From the NCBI GenBank assembly GCA_041690255.1, contig JAWLHU010000018.1:85901-149900 (forward strand): a stretch of 64,000 nucleotides of DNA, in the 5' to 3' direction. Position numbers and translations under genes: made by a program. Each line of letters starts with the position of its first letter. Within the stretch, counting starts at the first letter, position 1. Under the pieces are notes generated by a model. It did not search any database and was not told the DNA's origin. It worked only from the letters and a program-made list of their open reading frames with translations. The stretch comes from JAWLHU01 sp041690255 (GTDB taxonomy: Bacteria; Bacillota; Sulfobacillia; Symbiobacteriales; Symbiobacteriaceae). Of the stretch, positions 8,812 through 17,479 are shown piece after piece.

Positions 8812-8838
8812 GAAAAAGACCCCCGTGGCCGGGGGTCT
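8812..8838 (-). terminator. Intrinsic terminator of the 77-residue membrane protein gene
   Basis: AGACCCCCG pairs with CGGGGGTCT around a short loop, followed on the minus strand by TTTTTCG. It lies 10 bases beyond the stop at 8849. The remaining 180 bases up to the 8625 start hold nothing else I can name. Confidence 0.85.
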
Positions 8839-8848
8839 CGCTATCTCT

Positions 8849-9082
8849 TTACTTAACCGGTTGCTGGCGGGTGAGGCCGAGCAATCCCGCCCCCATGAGG
8901 AGCGCCCCAGCCGCCCGTAACGCTTCGACCCTAACCCCCGGGCCGGGTTCCATGTCACCCGCCGGGAGCCTTTCGACAATCCCTGCTGCCGCGGCCCCCC
9001 GCCCGATCGGACCGCTGAGAAACAGCCCGATGCCTGCCACTACCAGCAAGACGTGGACGGTGAGGATGATCCGTTGTAACAC
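8849..9082 (-). CDS. Small two-helix membrane protein
   Basis: 77 residues from GTG 9082, preceded by GGGAGG at good spacing and closed by a strong terminator, so the gene is probably real despite its size. There are two membrane segments: about 5-25 (IILTVHVLLVVAGIGLFL) and about 55-71 (AAGALLMGAGLLGL), separated by a polar loop of about 28 residues. No known family recognised. It is transcribed divergently from the SLH gene at 9264. Confidence 0.65.
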   Translation of the reverse strand: MLQRIILTVHVLLVVAGIGLFLSGPIGRGAAAAGIVERLPAGDMEPGPGVRVEALRAAGALLMGAGLLGLTRQQPVK

Positions 9083-9263
9083 CCCTCTGCCTCCCTGAAC
9101 TGATCATGACCATTACGTTCGGCAGCGAACGTGAAAGATCCTGTTTCTTCCGCAATCTCAGTCCATGCTATTTTCTTATTTTCCAGATTCCCCCCATGCA
9201 TTCCCAGCAACGTCGGGCCCCGCTCTTGCGTCCTATAGGCGTTCTCAATCCACACTCCGGGAG

Positions 9264-10919
9264 ATGAAGCGCTTGAGATATCGCCATCTGACCGCCACCG
9301 CCCTTCTAACGCTCTTTATGACCAGCCTGGCAAGCGCCGCCACCCCTGCCCTGACCGATCTGAGCGGCCACTGGGCCGCCGGCGAGATCAACGCCGCCGT
9401 TAAAGCCGGCTGGATTCAGGGCTACCCGGATCGCACCTTCCGGCCCGAGGCGCCGGTCACCCGGGCTGAGTTCCTGACCATGCTCTCTCGCCTGCTGGAC
9501 AGCCAGGGGCATGCTCCGGTCAACGACCAGCGCCTCGCCTGGTACGCCGATCGGGTTGCTGAAGATGATCACTGGGCGGTCCAGGCCGGCTACGTGAAGG
9601 GAACCCTGGCTCACGGTGTGCTGGAGCCGACCGATTACACGCTGACCTTCACCCAGGGTGGCGGGGTCGATTCCTGGGTGCTCGCCCCCGATAGCCCGCT
9701 GCGCCGGCTTGACGCCTCGATCCTGCTGACCCGAGCCCTGGGCGGCAAGTATGCGGCAGAGCGCCCCTGGTTCCACCCGGATGAACTCTCCCTGCCCCAG
9801 CCCACCTTCGCCGATCATGCCAGCCTGCCCACCTGGTCTCTCGGCTGGGTGGATCTTGCCGGCCAGAACGGAATCGTCCGCGGCTACCCTGACGGCTCCT
9901 TCGGCGGGGAGCGGACGATCACCAGGGCGGAGGCGGTCACCATGCTGAACCGAATGGTCGCGACCCCGCCGGTGGAGGCTGCTCTCACCGGGGAGGTCCG
10001 GGTGGGCTACAGCTCGCCACCCCAGGCGGAAGGCCTGGCGGGTCTGGCGGAGGCGAACCGGAACCTGAGCCCCACGCTCACGCTGACCGTCCGCGATGAG
10101 GAGCAGGAGCCGGCCTGGGCCATCGAGCACGCCTGGGCTTCGCTGGACCGCGCAGAGAAGGAGTCGGCGCTGCAGAAGATCGCCGTGGCCTACCATCATC
10201 AGGTGAACGAAGCGTCCCTGGAACCACTGGTCCTGAAGCAGGTGCAGATCCGGCTTGCGACCCACTTCGGCACCCTGGCGACCCTGACCTGGGACGGCGA
10301 GAGTGCTGCCTACGCCGAGGCCGAACCCCTCCAGCCCGAGGAGAGCTACGCGGATCTCGCCAGCACGCTCCTCACCCGTCTTACGGTCCAGCAGGACTCC
10401 GCCCCCGAGGAGATCGAGCGTTCCAAGGCGAACCTGGCCCAGATCGAGTCCGACCTGGCCCACCTTACCCATCGGAAGATCCTCGTCTTCCCCTACCAGT
10501 ACCTGAGCGACTGGTTCGCCCAGGAGCAGGCCGCTGTGCTGGAGTGGGCGCGCACTGAAGCTGCCCCGTACTTCGAGCAGGTCCGGGCGCAGGAGTCGAT
10601 CCACGGCGGACAGGTTGAACATGTTGAGCTAGTGGTTGCCCCCAGCGATACGGCACACCGGGCCCCGTCCTATCGCTCGATCGACCTGGCCGCCTCGTTG
10701 ATCGCGAACCCGGTTCTGGTCCTCCGCTATGACGGGCAGGAGATTTCGGTGGTCAGCCGGCCTGAGTCGCTCTCCACCTACCTGAAGGCTCCTGTGGTGG
10801 TCTATCAGCAGGAGAACTGCGGCGAGGGTTGCGGTCAGGAGATTATCGACCCGTCCCGACCCGAGGCGCAGGAGATCATCCGCACCCTGACCATGACTCT
10901 CGGCCAGACGGGCCCGTAG
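9264..10919 (+). CDS. SLH-domain surface protein, C-terminal domain unknown
   Basis: 551 residues from ATG 9264. GGGAG at 9259-9263 touches that ATG but lies nine bases before an in-frame TTG at 9273, so TTG may be the true start; the signal peptide (ending ASAA) is kept either way. SLH domains lie at about 28-80 (GWIQGYPDRTFRPEAPVTRAE), a diverged one about 85-165, and about 180-235 (GIVRGYPDGSFGGERTITRAE). The remaining 310 residues are charged and helical with no recognised domain. They contain two Cys in NCGEGCGQE near the C-terminus, which could form a disulfide. Like the 6026 protein it should sit in the S-layer/cell wall. Confidence 0.85.
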   Translation: MKRLRYRHLTATALLTLFMTSLASAATPALTDLSGHWAAGEINAAVKAGWIQGYPDRTFRPEAPVTRAEFLTMLSRLLDSQGHAPVNDQRLAWYADRVAEDDHWAVQAGYVKGTLAHGVLEPTDYTLTFTQGGGVDSWVLAPDSPLRRLDASILLTRALGGKYAAERPWFHPDELSLPQPTFADHASLPTWSLGWVDLAGQNGIVRGYPDGSFGGERTITRAEAVTMLNRMVATPPVEAALTGEVRVGYSSPPQAEGLAGLAEANRNLSPTLTLTVRDEEQEPAWAIEHAWASLDRAEKESALQKIAVAYHHQVNEASLEPLVLKQVQIRLATHFGTLATLTWDGESAAYAEAEPLQPEESYADLASTLLTRLTVQQDSAPEEIERSKANLAQIESDLAHLTHRKILVFPYQYLSDWFAQEQAAVLEWARTEAAPYFEQVRAQESIHGGQVEHVELVVAPSDTAHRAPSYRSIDLAASLIANPVLVLRYDGQEISVVSRPESLSTYLKAPVVVYQQENCGEGCGQEIIDPSRPEAQEIIRTLTMTLGQTGP

Positions 10920-10937
10920 TCAGCAATAAGGCCTTGT

Positions 10938-10968
10938 AGAGGGCGTCAGCCATGGGCTGGCGCCCTCT
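10938..10968 (+). terminator. Hairpin terminator of the SLH gene
   Basis: AGAGGGCG-T-CAGCC pairs with GGCTG-G-CGCCCTCT around an ATG loop, 18 bases after the stop. The bases that follow are only weakly U-rich (CTATTGATTCC). Confidence 0.65.
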
Positions 10969-11040
10969 CTATTGATTCCGTGTTTTCCGCATAGCGAAAC
11001 GTGCACCGCACGAAATACGTTCCGAATTTACACTAATAAC

Positions 11041-11069
11041 TTGCGTATCATATTATTATGACTTAGAAT
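11041..11069 (+). promoter_or_regulatory. Sigma-A-type promoter of the subtilase gene
   Basis: TTGCGT (11041-11046) and TAGAAT (11064-11069) are separated by exactly 17 bp in an AT-rich island that contrasts with the GC-rich surroundings. Transcription would start near 11076. A hairpin TGGGTC/GACCCA (11075-11092) would then be at the extreme 5' end of the mRNA, a common stabilising arrangement in secreted-protease messages. Confidence 0.6.
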
Positions 11070-11135
11070 ATGCCTGGGTCGGTAAGGACCCAACGACTAG
11101 CGTTCGGAGAGCGACAGAAAGGGGAGGGGTTTCCG

Positions 11136-12809
11136 ATGAGAAGGTTTTCGGTCTGGCTGGTCCTCACGAGTATGCTCCTGAGTCTCTTTGCCTCCAGTGC
11201 GGCTTCAGCGGATTCAGAACTGCAGCGCTCTGCTCGTGTCGACTTGAGCGCCCCAGCGGTGCCGGGGGAGTTCCTGGTGCAGTTTGCGCCCGGAATGGCT
11301 GCCGCTGAGCGCAACCGCGCCGCCGAGAAGATGGGTGGGAAGATCATCGATCACGTGGCTGCGCTGGACATTGATCTGCTGGAGTTCCCTGCGCTGAGGT
11401 CGAAAGGCAACCCGAAGGCTGTGGAACAGCTCCTGGTCAACCTCCGGAAGAACCCGAACGTGGTCATGGCCGAACCGAACTATCTTTATACGGTCAACTG
11501 GACACCCAACGACCCCGGACTGAGCCAGCAGTGGGCCTGGGATACGATTGGCGCCTACTCATACTGGGACACCAATCAGGGGAGCAGCAGCGTCGTCGTC
11601 GCCGTGGTTGACACGGGTGTTCAGTTGAACCACCCGGACCTGAGTTCGAAGATTGTCGCCGGATATGACTTCGTCAGCGGCGATTCGATCCCCGACGACG
11701 GCAACGGTCATGGCACGCACGTGGCCGGCACCATTGCTGCGATTACGAACAACGGCACCGGCGGTGCCGGCACCTGCCCGAACTGCAAGATCATGCCGGT
11801 GCGGGTCCTGGACAACAACGGCAGCGGCACCCTGGCGAACGTCGCCAACGGCATCACCTGGGCGGCGGACAACGGGGCCGACGCGATCAATATGAGCCTC
11901 GGCGCCAGCTCCGGGGCCAGCACCCTGGAGAATGCCGTGAACTACGCCTGGAACCAGGGGACTTTCCTGGCTTGCGCTGCGGGCAACAGCAACACCAGCG
12001 CCCCCAGCTATCCTGCGTACTACACCCGCTGCTTCGCCGTGGCAGCGACGGACAGCAACGACAACCGGGCGTCCTTCTCCAACTACGGCAGTTGGGTAGA
12101 GGTCGCCGCCCCGGGTGTGAATATCTACTCCACCTGGACCGGCAGCGGGTACAACACCATCAGCGGCACCTCCATGGCCACCCCGCACGTGGCAGGCCAG
12201 GCCGGGCTGCTCGCCTCCCTGGGTATGAGCAACAGCCAGATCTGGGATGAGATCATGAACACCGCCGATCCGATCTCCGGCACCGGGACATACTGGATTG
12301 CGGGTCGGATCCACCTGGGCAGCGGCGGCACGCCGCCTCCTCCCCCGCCCCCTCCCCCCAGCGGCAATCTGCAGAACGGCGGCTTTGAGAACGGGACCAG
12401 CCCGTGGGTCCAGTCCTCGACCGGCGGCTACCAGCTGATCACCACCGACCGGCCCCACGCCGGCTCCTATAGCGCCTGGCTCGGCGGGTACAACAGCGGC
12501 ACCGACGCCGTCTCGCAGACGGTGACCATCCCGTCCAGCGGAACGCTGACCTACTGGTGGTATCAGACCTCGCAGGAGGGGACCAGCACCGCCTACGACT
12601 ACTTCCGGGTCCGGCTCTACAACCCCAGCACCGGCGCCCTGGTGGCGACCCTGAAGACCCGGTCCAACCGGGATTCCCGGAACGCCTGGTACCAGGACAG
12701 TGTCAGCCTCTCCAGCTACGCCGGGCAGACGCTGCGGATTGAGTTCAGTGTCAGCACCGACTTCATCTATACCACCAGCTTCTGGGTCGACGACGTAGCC
12801 GTTCAGTAG
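11136..12809 (+). CDS. Secreted subtilisin-like serine protease (S8) with C-terminal carbohydrate-binding-like domain
   Basis: 557 residues from ATG 11136 (GGGGAGGGG upstream). Signal peptide 1-25 (ASSAASA); I9-type propeptide about 40-120 ending at EPNYLY. The catalytic domain about 125-395 shows all three active-site motifs: Asp159 in VVAVVDTG, His192 in GHGTHVAGT, Ser346 in SGTSMATPHVAG, and the oxyanion Asn284 in AAGN. Four Cys (214, 217, 280, 299) may form disulfides. A proline run at about 400-408 links to a C-terminal jelly-roll-like domain (about 411-557) that starts NGGFENG and ends SFWVDDVAVQ, typical of carbohydrate- or protein-binding modules. It should act outside the cell as an endopeptidase, self-activated by propeptide cleavage. 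Monocistronic. Confidence 0.95.
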   Translation: MRRFSVWLVLTSMLLSLFASSAASADSELQRSARVDLSAPAVPGEFLVQFAPGMAAAERNRAAEKMGGKIIDHVAALDIDLLEFPALRSKGNPKAVEQLLVNLRKNPNVVMAEPNYLYTVNWTPNDPGLSQQWAWDTIGAYSYWDTNQGSSSVVVAVVDTGVQLNHPDLSSKIVAGYDFVSGDSIPDDGNGHGTHVAGTIAAITNNGTGGAGTCPNCKIMPVRVLDNNGSGTLANVANGITWAADNGADAINMSLGASSGASTLENAVNYAWNQGTFLACAAGNSNTSAPSYPAYYTRCFAVAATDSNDNRASFSNYGSWVEVAAPGVNIYSTWTGSGYNTISGTSMATPHVAGQAGLLASLGMSNSQIWDEIMNTADPISGTGTYWIAGRIHLGSGGTPPPPPPPPPSGNLQNGGFENGTSPWVQSSTGGYQLITTDRPHAGSYSAWLGGYNSGTDAVSQTVTIPSSGTLTYWWYQTSQEGTSTAYDYFRVRLYNPSTGALVATLKTRSNRDSRNAWYQDSVSLSSYAGQTLRIEFSVSTDFIYTTSFWVDDVAVQ

Positions 12810-12818
12810 CCGTGAGAA

Positions 12819-12857
12819 AGAGGCCCTCAGCCAGGCGCTGAGGGCCTCTCGTTTTTC
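12819..12857 (+). terminator. Strong intrinsic terminator of the subtilase gene
   Basis: AGAGGCCCTCAGC/GCTGAGGGCCTCT, a 13-bp perfect stem followed by CGTTTTTC. The convergent SDR gene ends at 12868, so the stem probably serves both strands. Confidence 0.9.
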
Positions 12858-12867
12858 GTGCTGCGAC

Positions 12868-13611
12868 TTATACGACCACCCCGCCGTTGGGTGAGATCAC
12901 CTGCCCGGTGATAAACCCTGCCCCCGGCCCTGCCAGAAAGCCGATCACCCGGGCCACCTCCTCCGGTGTGCCCAGCCGCCCGACCGGGGTCCGGTCCAGC
13001 CAGGTCTGCAGGTCCTCACCGATCAGACCGGCGTTCATCTCCGTGTCGATCGCCCCCGGTGCCACGGCGTTGACCGTAATGCCGAGGGAGCCCACCTCCA
13101 GGGCGAGCGCCCGGGTAAAACCGTTCTGCCCCGCCTTGACGGTAGAGTAGGCGACCTCTCCTGCCGCCCCGGTGACCCCCCATATCGAGGAGACCGTGAT
13201 CACCCGTCCATACCGCCGCCCGATCATATGCGGCAGGGCGGCCTTTGTGCAGGCATACATGCCGGTCAGATGGACATTCATGAGGAATTGCCACTCCGCC
13301 AGCGACGTATCCAGCAAGAGCTTCTCCAGGGCATGGCCGGCGTTGTTGATAAGGATATCGATCCGCCCATGGCGCCGTACCGTCGCATCCACCGCCGCCT
13401 CACAGGCAGCCGGGTCGGCCACATCCACCTGGATCGGCTCCGCCTCGCCGCCCGCCTCCCGGATCTCCCGGACCAAGTCTACCGCCAGCTCCTGCCGCTC
13501 CCGGTAGCCGACCATGACGGCGGCGCCAGAGGCCGCCAGGAGCCGGGCCGTCGCCCGCCCGATCCCGCGGGAGGCGCCGGTCACCAGCGCCGCCTGCCCC
13601 TGCAGTTCCAT
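12868..13611 (-). CDS. SDR-family oxidoreductase (FabG-like)
   Basis: 247 residues. The classical short-chain dehydrogenase signature is complete: cofactor loop TGASRGIG (about 11-18), the NNAG motif in ILINNAGHA, catalytic Ser in VSSIWG, and Tyr-x-x-x-Lys in YSTVKAG. The C-terminus ITGQVISPNGGVVV matches 3-oxoacyl-ACP reductases (usual end DGG). TGYRE after strand 2 suggests NADP(H). It starts one base after the stop of the HAD-like gene upstream, so the two form an operon. A substrate beyond a generic keto/hydroxy compound cannot be given; a second FabG is possible but no fatty-acid genes adjoin it. Confidence 0.9.
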   Translation of the reverse strand: MELQGQAALVTGASRGIGRATARLLAASGAAVMVGYRERQELAVDLVREIREAGGEAEPIQVDVADPAACEAAVDATVRRHGRIDILINNAGHALEKLLLDTSLAEWQFLMNVHLTGMYACTKAALPHMIGRRYGRVITVSSIWGVTGAAGEVAYSTVKAGQNGFTRALALEVGSLGITVNAVAPGAIDTEMNAGLIGEDLQTWLDRTPVGRLGTPEEVARVIGFLAGPGAGFITGQVISPNGGVVV

Positions 13612-13612
13612 G

Positions 13613-14305
13613 CTACTCCCCCGCCTTCCCCACGAGCATCAGTACGCCCCGCAGGTCGGTGATCGTCAGCACCTCGTGGCCGGTCGTGATCCCCGTCCGG
13701 TTGAGCCAGACCGGGCGCACGCCCGCCGAGATCGCCCCGGCCACATCCTCCGCGATACTCGGTCCCACGTGCAGGGTCTCCTCCGCCTGCACGCCGAGGG
13801 CCTTCACCGCCCGGTGGAAGAGGATCGGGTCGGGCTTCGCCGCCCCCGCCTCCATGGAGGGGAGGATCAGATCGAAGTAGCCGTCCAGCTCAAACTCGGT
13901 CAGGAAGCGGCGGAGCGAGGGCTCCCAGTTGGCGACCACGCCGAGCTTCAGGCCAGTCGCCTTCAGCTTCTCCAGCACCGGCAGGGTCTCCGGGTACATC
14001 GACCACCAGGCCGAGTACTGGTGCAGCGCCTCAATGAGTCGCAACACCATGGCGTCCGTGGGGAAGCGTACCCCCACATTCTCAAGAAGCGCCCGGATCA
14101 TCGCCTGGTGGTAGTCGTTCTCCTGCTCCTCGGTCCGCATCTGGATACGGGCCAGCTTCAGGTCGTCGGGCAGCCGGGAGATCGCATCCTCCACCTCTGC
14201 CGGTTCCACCTGCACCTCCTCGGCCCGGAGGATCTCCGCCAGCAACTCGGCGCCCTGCGGGCCGTATACGAGGGATCGCACATCGAAGAGGATTGCCTGT
14301 GTCAC
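13613..14305 (-). CDS. HAD-superfamily protein with altered catalytic motifs
   Basis: 230 residues from GTG 14305 (GGGAGG seven bases upstream). The fold is that of Cof/Gph-type HAD hydrolases: motif I ILFDVRSLVYGP, a helical cap, motif II VVANWEP, motif III Lys in AAKPDPILF, and motif IV LHVGPSIAEDVAGA. Motif I lacks the usual second Asp (DVR instead of DxD) and motif IV has GPS instead of GDS. The nucleophile Asp and the Lys are kept, but the general acid is gone, so phosphatase activity is doubtful. It is the first gene of an operon with the SDR gene. A regulatory or dehalogenase-like role is possible. Confidence 0.8.
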   Translation of the reverse strand: MTQAILFDVRSLVYGPQGAELLAEILRAEEVQVEPAEVEDAISRLPDDLKLARIQMRTEEQENDYHQAMIRALLENVGVRFPTDAMVLRLIEALHQYSAWWSMYPETLPVLEKLKATGLKLGVVANWEPSLRRFLTEFELDGYFDLILPSMEAGAAKPDPILFHRAVKALGVQAEETLHVGPSIAEDVAGAISAGVRPVWLNRTGITTGHEVLTITDLRGVLMLVGKAGE

Positions 14306-14429
14306 AAAAAGACCTCCCGTGGAAAATCCTGCTCGTATGGTTTCCACAGGCATGAGAGCTCAACCTGCCGGTGTGAGCAGGAACGGCTGGGTTCGAGGGC
14401 GAACAGATTTTCGGAGGAGGATTGATCCC

Positions 14430-14831
14430 ATGCGCTTTACGCCGGACCGCCGCCCATCCAAGTGGGGGGCAACCGCGGCCGTGGTGGCGAACCAGACCGC
14501 TGAGTCGGTGCTGGAATACCTGAGCAGCGGCCACGGCACCCCGTTTGACACCTTGACCCGCCTGTCCGATGTGACCGAGATCAAGGGGTATCGCTACTGT
14601 CTTACCCAGGTCAGCCTGGACTTCGGTCATCCGCACTTCGGCCGGATCGCCGAGGTGCTGGATGAGGCTGGGGGCAGTGAGTTCCTCCTGATCGTGGTCG
14701 AAACCCCGGAGCGGTCGGTCTACCTGATCGTGGACAAGAACAACCTCCCGGAAGATGAGGCCAAGCCCGATCACCCGCTGCTCCAGCAGATTGCCGCGTG
14801 GCTGGGCCCGGCGATCGCCCTGCGGCGTTGA
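14430..14831 (+). CDS. Uncharacterised 133-residue protein
   Basis: ATG 14430 follows GGAGGAGG at good spacing. The product is soluble with alternating beta and alpha segments (CLTQVSLDFGHPHFGRIAEVL, EFLLIVVETPERSVYLIVDK), likely a small alpha/beta domain. No family recognised, no metal or catalytic motif. Divergent from the HAD-like gene and closed by a hairpin at 14848. Confidence 0.65.
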   Translation: MRFTPDRRPSKWGATAAVVANQTAESVLEYLSSGHGTPFDTLTRLSDVTEIKGYRYCLTQVSLDFGHPHFGRIAEVLDEAGGSEFLLIVVETPERSVYLIVDKNNLPEDEAKPDHPLLQQIAAWLGPAIALRR

Positions 14832-14847
14832 ATACGGTGAGCAGAAC

Positions 14848-14877
14848 GGCGCCCCCATCGCGGAAGATGGAGGCGCC
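14848..14877. terminator. Bidirectional hairpin between convergent genes
   Basis: GGCGCC-CCCATC pairs with GATGG-AGGCGCC. It lies between the plus gene ending at 14831 and the minus gene ending at 14884, and could serve both. Confidence 0.65.
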
Positions 14878-14883
14878 TTGCGC

Positions 14884-15336
14884 TTAGTTCAGGCCGAAAT
14901 CCCGGGGCAGCCTGGGCAGGGCCAGGAAGGGCTTCGGAACCTGCCGGTTGTGCTTGTCGATCAGGATGTTGGTCTCCACGATGCGGGAGGGGCGCTCCGG
15001 GCTCTTCGGCTTCGCCCGGATCTCGTTCATCGCAGCGACGATCTGCTGGCGCAGCTCTATCCACTCGGGGGTGAGGCCGGCGTTCTTCAGCATCTCGTAG
15101 AGCTTGGCCTCGTCTCCTGCGTAGGGATCGGCGTCCTTCAGGGCGAGCGGCTTCCCCTTGCCGGGCAGGTTATCCATGTCGCCCCGGGCGATGGCTCGGG
15201 CGACCATCTGATCCAGCCAGGTGACCATATCGACGCCAGGTGGAATCTTCTCTTCGGCCTCGGCCTCCGTCTCAGTCCCGGGAAAGAGCTGGATCACCTT
15301 GGAGCCCTTCACGACGAATCGCTCTGTCTTGGCCAT
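14884..15336 (-). CDS. DUF1992 (DnaJ-homologue C28-like) protein
   Basis: 150 residues; AGGAGGT precedes ATG 15336. The DUF1992 signature is clear: VARAIARGDMDNLPGKGKPL (about 45-64) followed by KNAGLTPEWIELRQ and a charged helical region ending RFGLN-like. The family is found widely in Bacillota and as the conserved part of eukaryotic DNAJC28, with unproven function. A 30-residue N-terminal extension (MAKTERFVVKGSKVIQLF) contains a Glu-rich stretch. Monocistronic. Confidence 0.9.
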   Translation of the reverse strand: MAKTERFVVKGSKVIQLFPGTETEAEAEEKIPPGVDMVTWLDQMVARAIARGDMDNLPGKGKPLALKDADPYAGDEAKLYEMLKNAGLTPEWIELRQQIVAAMNEIRAKPKSPERPSRIVETNILIDKHNRQVPKPFLALPRLPRDFGLN

Positions 15337-15417
15337 TCGGCAGACCTCCTGCTCTCGGCTCTCTTATCTTCAGTATAACCCCAGGTAATTGGTCTGCCAA
15401 ATGGCTAGTGCTTATGT

Positions 15418-16014
15418 TCACAATTCCGTCGGGGAATCGACGAGCTGGAGGGGCCAGGGGATATGCTCGATATCGCCCCGATACGTGCGGCCGGCGGTGT
15501 CTTGGGCATAGAGGGCGTACCGTTCGGTGAGCCAGTGTACCAGGGAGCCGGGCTTCGCCTGGAATGCCGGGCCGCTCGGGCGGTAGCGGGCCCGGAACTC
15601 GGCAGGCCGGCCCCGTTTGTCAGTCCGGACCGACTCGTAGGTGTCCCCCACCGTCCCCTCCAGCCGGCAGGTCATGCGGGCGTTCATGTAGGGCAGGTGG
15701 AAGAAGCGTCGGGCGGTGGCCACCGCCAGGCGGTTGGCGGCATCGAGCGAGAAGAACCAGACCCCTGGCTTGCCGTCCACGTGCACGTAGGTCCTCACGT
15801 TCAGCTCGGGGAAGGTGCTGGTGCCCGGGATTGGGGTGAGACCCCGCAGGGCCACCCCGCTCATGCGAAAGGGGACGACCGCCACCCAGGCCTCGCCCTT
15901 GTAGAGGTCCAGCGGCAGCGGGACCAGGGGCTGGAGCAGGGCCGGGTCGATCCGCCAGTGGGCGAAGAGCAGGTCGCTCCAGGTCTGACGCAGAATCCAG
16001 GGGCGTGAGGCCAC
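15418..16014 (-). CDS. DUF2071 (YqjF-like) protein, shortened C-terminus
   Basis: 198 residues from GTG 16014 (AAGGAGG nine bases upstream). Start SRPWILRQTWSDLLFAHWRI, followed by PLDLYKGEAWVAVVPFRM and the FPELNVRTYV motif, are typical of DUF2071/YqjF acetoacetate-decarboxylase-fold proteins. The C-terminus ends TEL soon after HIPWPLQLV, about 30-40 residues earlier than most relatives as I remember them; TGA is followed two codons later by TAA, so no read-through is possible. Monocistronic. Possible truncation, function unknown. Confidence 0.8.
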   Translation of the reverse strand: MASRPWILRQTWSDLLFAHWRIDPALLQPLVPLPLDLYKGEAWVAVVPFRMSGVALRGLTPIPGTSTFPELNVRTYVHVDGKPGVWFFSLDAANRLAVATARRFFHLPYMNARMTCRLEGTVGDTYESVRTDKRGRPAEFRARYRPSGPAFQAKPGSLVHWLTERYALYAQDTAGRTYRGDIEHIPWPLQLVDSPTEL

Positions 16015-16741
16015 GGGGAGATCCCTCCTTCCCCTCCATTCTACCCGGTTGATGTCGACGGTCGGTTGATGTCGACGGTCGGTTGATCCATGCACCGGTT
16101 GGGGGGCGCATCGGGAAAGGCGGATTGATGCCTAAACTCCGTCAAGACCGTATTCTTGCATGGCTGGTGGCCAGGGCGGCTCTGCCAGCCGGTTCCACCA
16201 GAAATTCCCGGCGAGTCTCTCGCCCATGTGGGAAAATGTAGCGGAATCCGCAAAACAAGGGGCCTGGAGGTGAGGGAACCACCCTTTTTCGGCCTGACCC
16301 GGGCCAATATGCGCCCTCTGAGGCCCCACAAGAGCGACTTACGGAGTGAACAGGCCCTTCAAATGCGTCGTTCCGCTACGATTTCCCACTTGACCTACGC
16401 TCGCCCTGGGAAAAAGTGACGGAATCCGTCCATTGCCAACCCGCCACCATCCTGCATGATGAACTCCCTTTCTCCGCCCTCGTTATAGATGCACTTCGGG
16501 TAATAAAAGAGACCTGGTGTCTCACGCATGTTGACACAGAGGGGAACCCACCCGAAAGCCCGATTTCGCGCTCTCGGGAGCCCCTTTGACCTCCGAGGAC
16601 GCCTGCTCCAACTATAAAGTATAAGATTTTGCACAGCACCACCCGAGGCTGGCGGATATGGGCATGCAAAATCTCACAAGTTGCCCTGTGAAAGGGGGCT
16701 GTCCCCTCGCAGACCCACTGCGTTGGAACAGCCCTCGTATT
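16015..16741. other. Non-coding region with small repeats and palindromes
   Basis: No convincing gene on either strand. Just upstream of the DUF2071 gene is a 17-bp direct repeat, CGGTTGATGTCGACGGT, twice plus a partial third (about 16048-16090). Three copies of a motif near GGGAAAATGTAGCGGAATCC lie at 16228-16251 (direct), 16371-16389 (inverted) and 16406-16430 (direct, diverged). GAGAC-CTGGT-GTCTC is a palindrome at 16509-16523. AGATTTTGCA (16624-16633) and TGCAAAATCT (16665-16674) form a 10-bp inverted repeat just downstream of the anti-sigma gene and may act as its 3' hairpin. Confidence 0.6.
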
Positions 16742-17479
16742 CTACCTCACGTGGCCTACCAGGGACTCGACCACGGCGGCGTCGGGACCGCCAACAGCGA
16801 TCTGGTAGCCATCGGGTCGCCATTCACAAGACGTCGTGCGCGGCTCACCTTCCCAATCGATGCAGAGCGCTGCAATATCGCCCTGCGTCACAGGCCGTGC
16901 CTCTGTGGGCGGAACCCCGCCGAATATCTGGATATCCATGTTCTCGATCGGCCGGAACTCGCCGTCCTTGAATCCGGCCAGGCGGGCCACGGTGTACCCC
17001 GTCTCCCCGTTTCGTTGGTAGTAGAGCATGATTCCACGTCCTTCCCAACCGTCAGGGAGAGGGGTAACCATCGCCGATGCGCCTCGGAGGGTAAATCCTT
17101 CCTGCTCGATGACGGGCGCAATGAGGCCGGTCATCTCCTCCGCCTCCTCAACGTCGGCCACCTGCTCCCATGTGATTGGGTTTTTCCGCTCCGATGCCGG
17201 AGCGTAGGTTACCACGGCCTCCTTGCCCCCGACCATGCCGGACCAGATCACCTGGAACTGCTCCACGACCGCACGGGCCTGGGGGGTGAGGCCGAAGCCC
17301 AGCGCCAGCAGCAGCACAGCCGCCACCGCCAGCCGCCGCCAGTTTCGCTTCCACGGCGAGACCTGCGACGCCGCCTCCCGCAGCGCAATCTCCTTCTCCA
17401 CCCGCTCCCACATCCCGTCAGATGGGACCACAGCATCCGCACCGTGCTCGAAGGCCGCACGGATCATCGCATCGCTCAT
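16742..17479 (-). CDS. Anti-sigma-factor-like membrane protein (DUF4367-type)
   Basis: 245 residues; AAAGGAGG seven bases before ATG 17479. Residues 1-48 are cytosolic with an R-rich stretch; one membrane helix lies at about 49-66 (LAVAAVLLLALGFGLTP). The extracytoplasmic domain (about 70-245) includes ITWEQVADVEEAEEMTG and LYYQRNGETGYTVARL, similar to DUF4367/RsgI-type sensor domains. It overlaps the ECF sigma gene by four bases (ATGA), the classic translational coupling of a sigma factor with its anti-sigma partner. No HxxxCxxC zinc motif is visible, so it is not a ZAS-type anti-sigma. The role is inferred from context and topology. Confidence 0.8.
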   Translation of the reverse strand: MSDAMIRAAFEHGADAVVPSDGMWERVEKEIALREAASQVSPWKRNWRRLAVAAVLLLALGFGLTPQARAVVEQFQVIWSGMVGGKEAVVTYAPASERKNPITWEQVADVEEAEEMTGLIAPVIEQEGFTLRGASAMVTPLPDGWEGRGIMLYYQRNGETGYTVARLAGFKDGEFRPIENMDIQIFGGVPPTEARPVTQGDIAALCIDWEGEPRTTSCEWRPDGYQIAVGGPDAAVVESLVGHVR

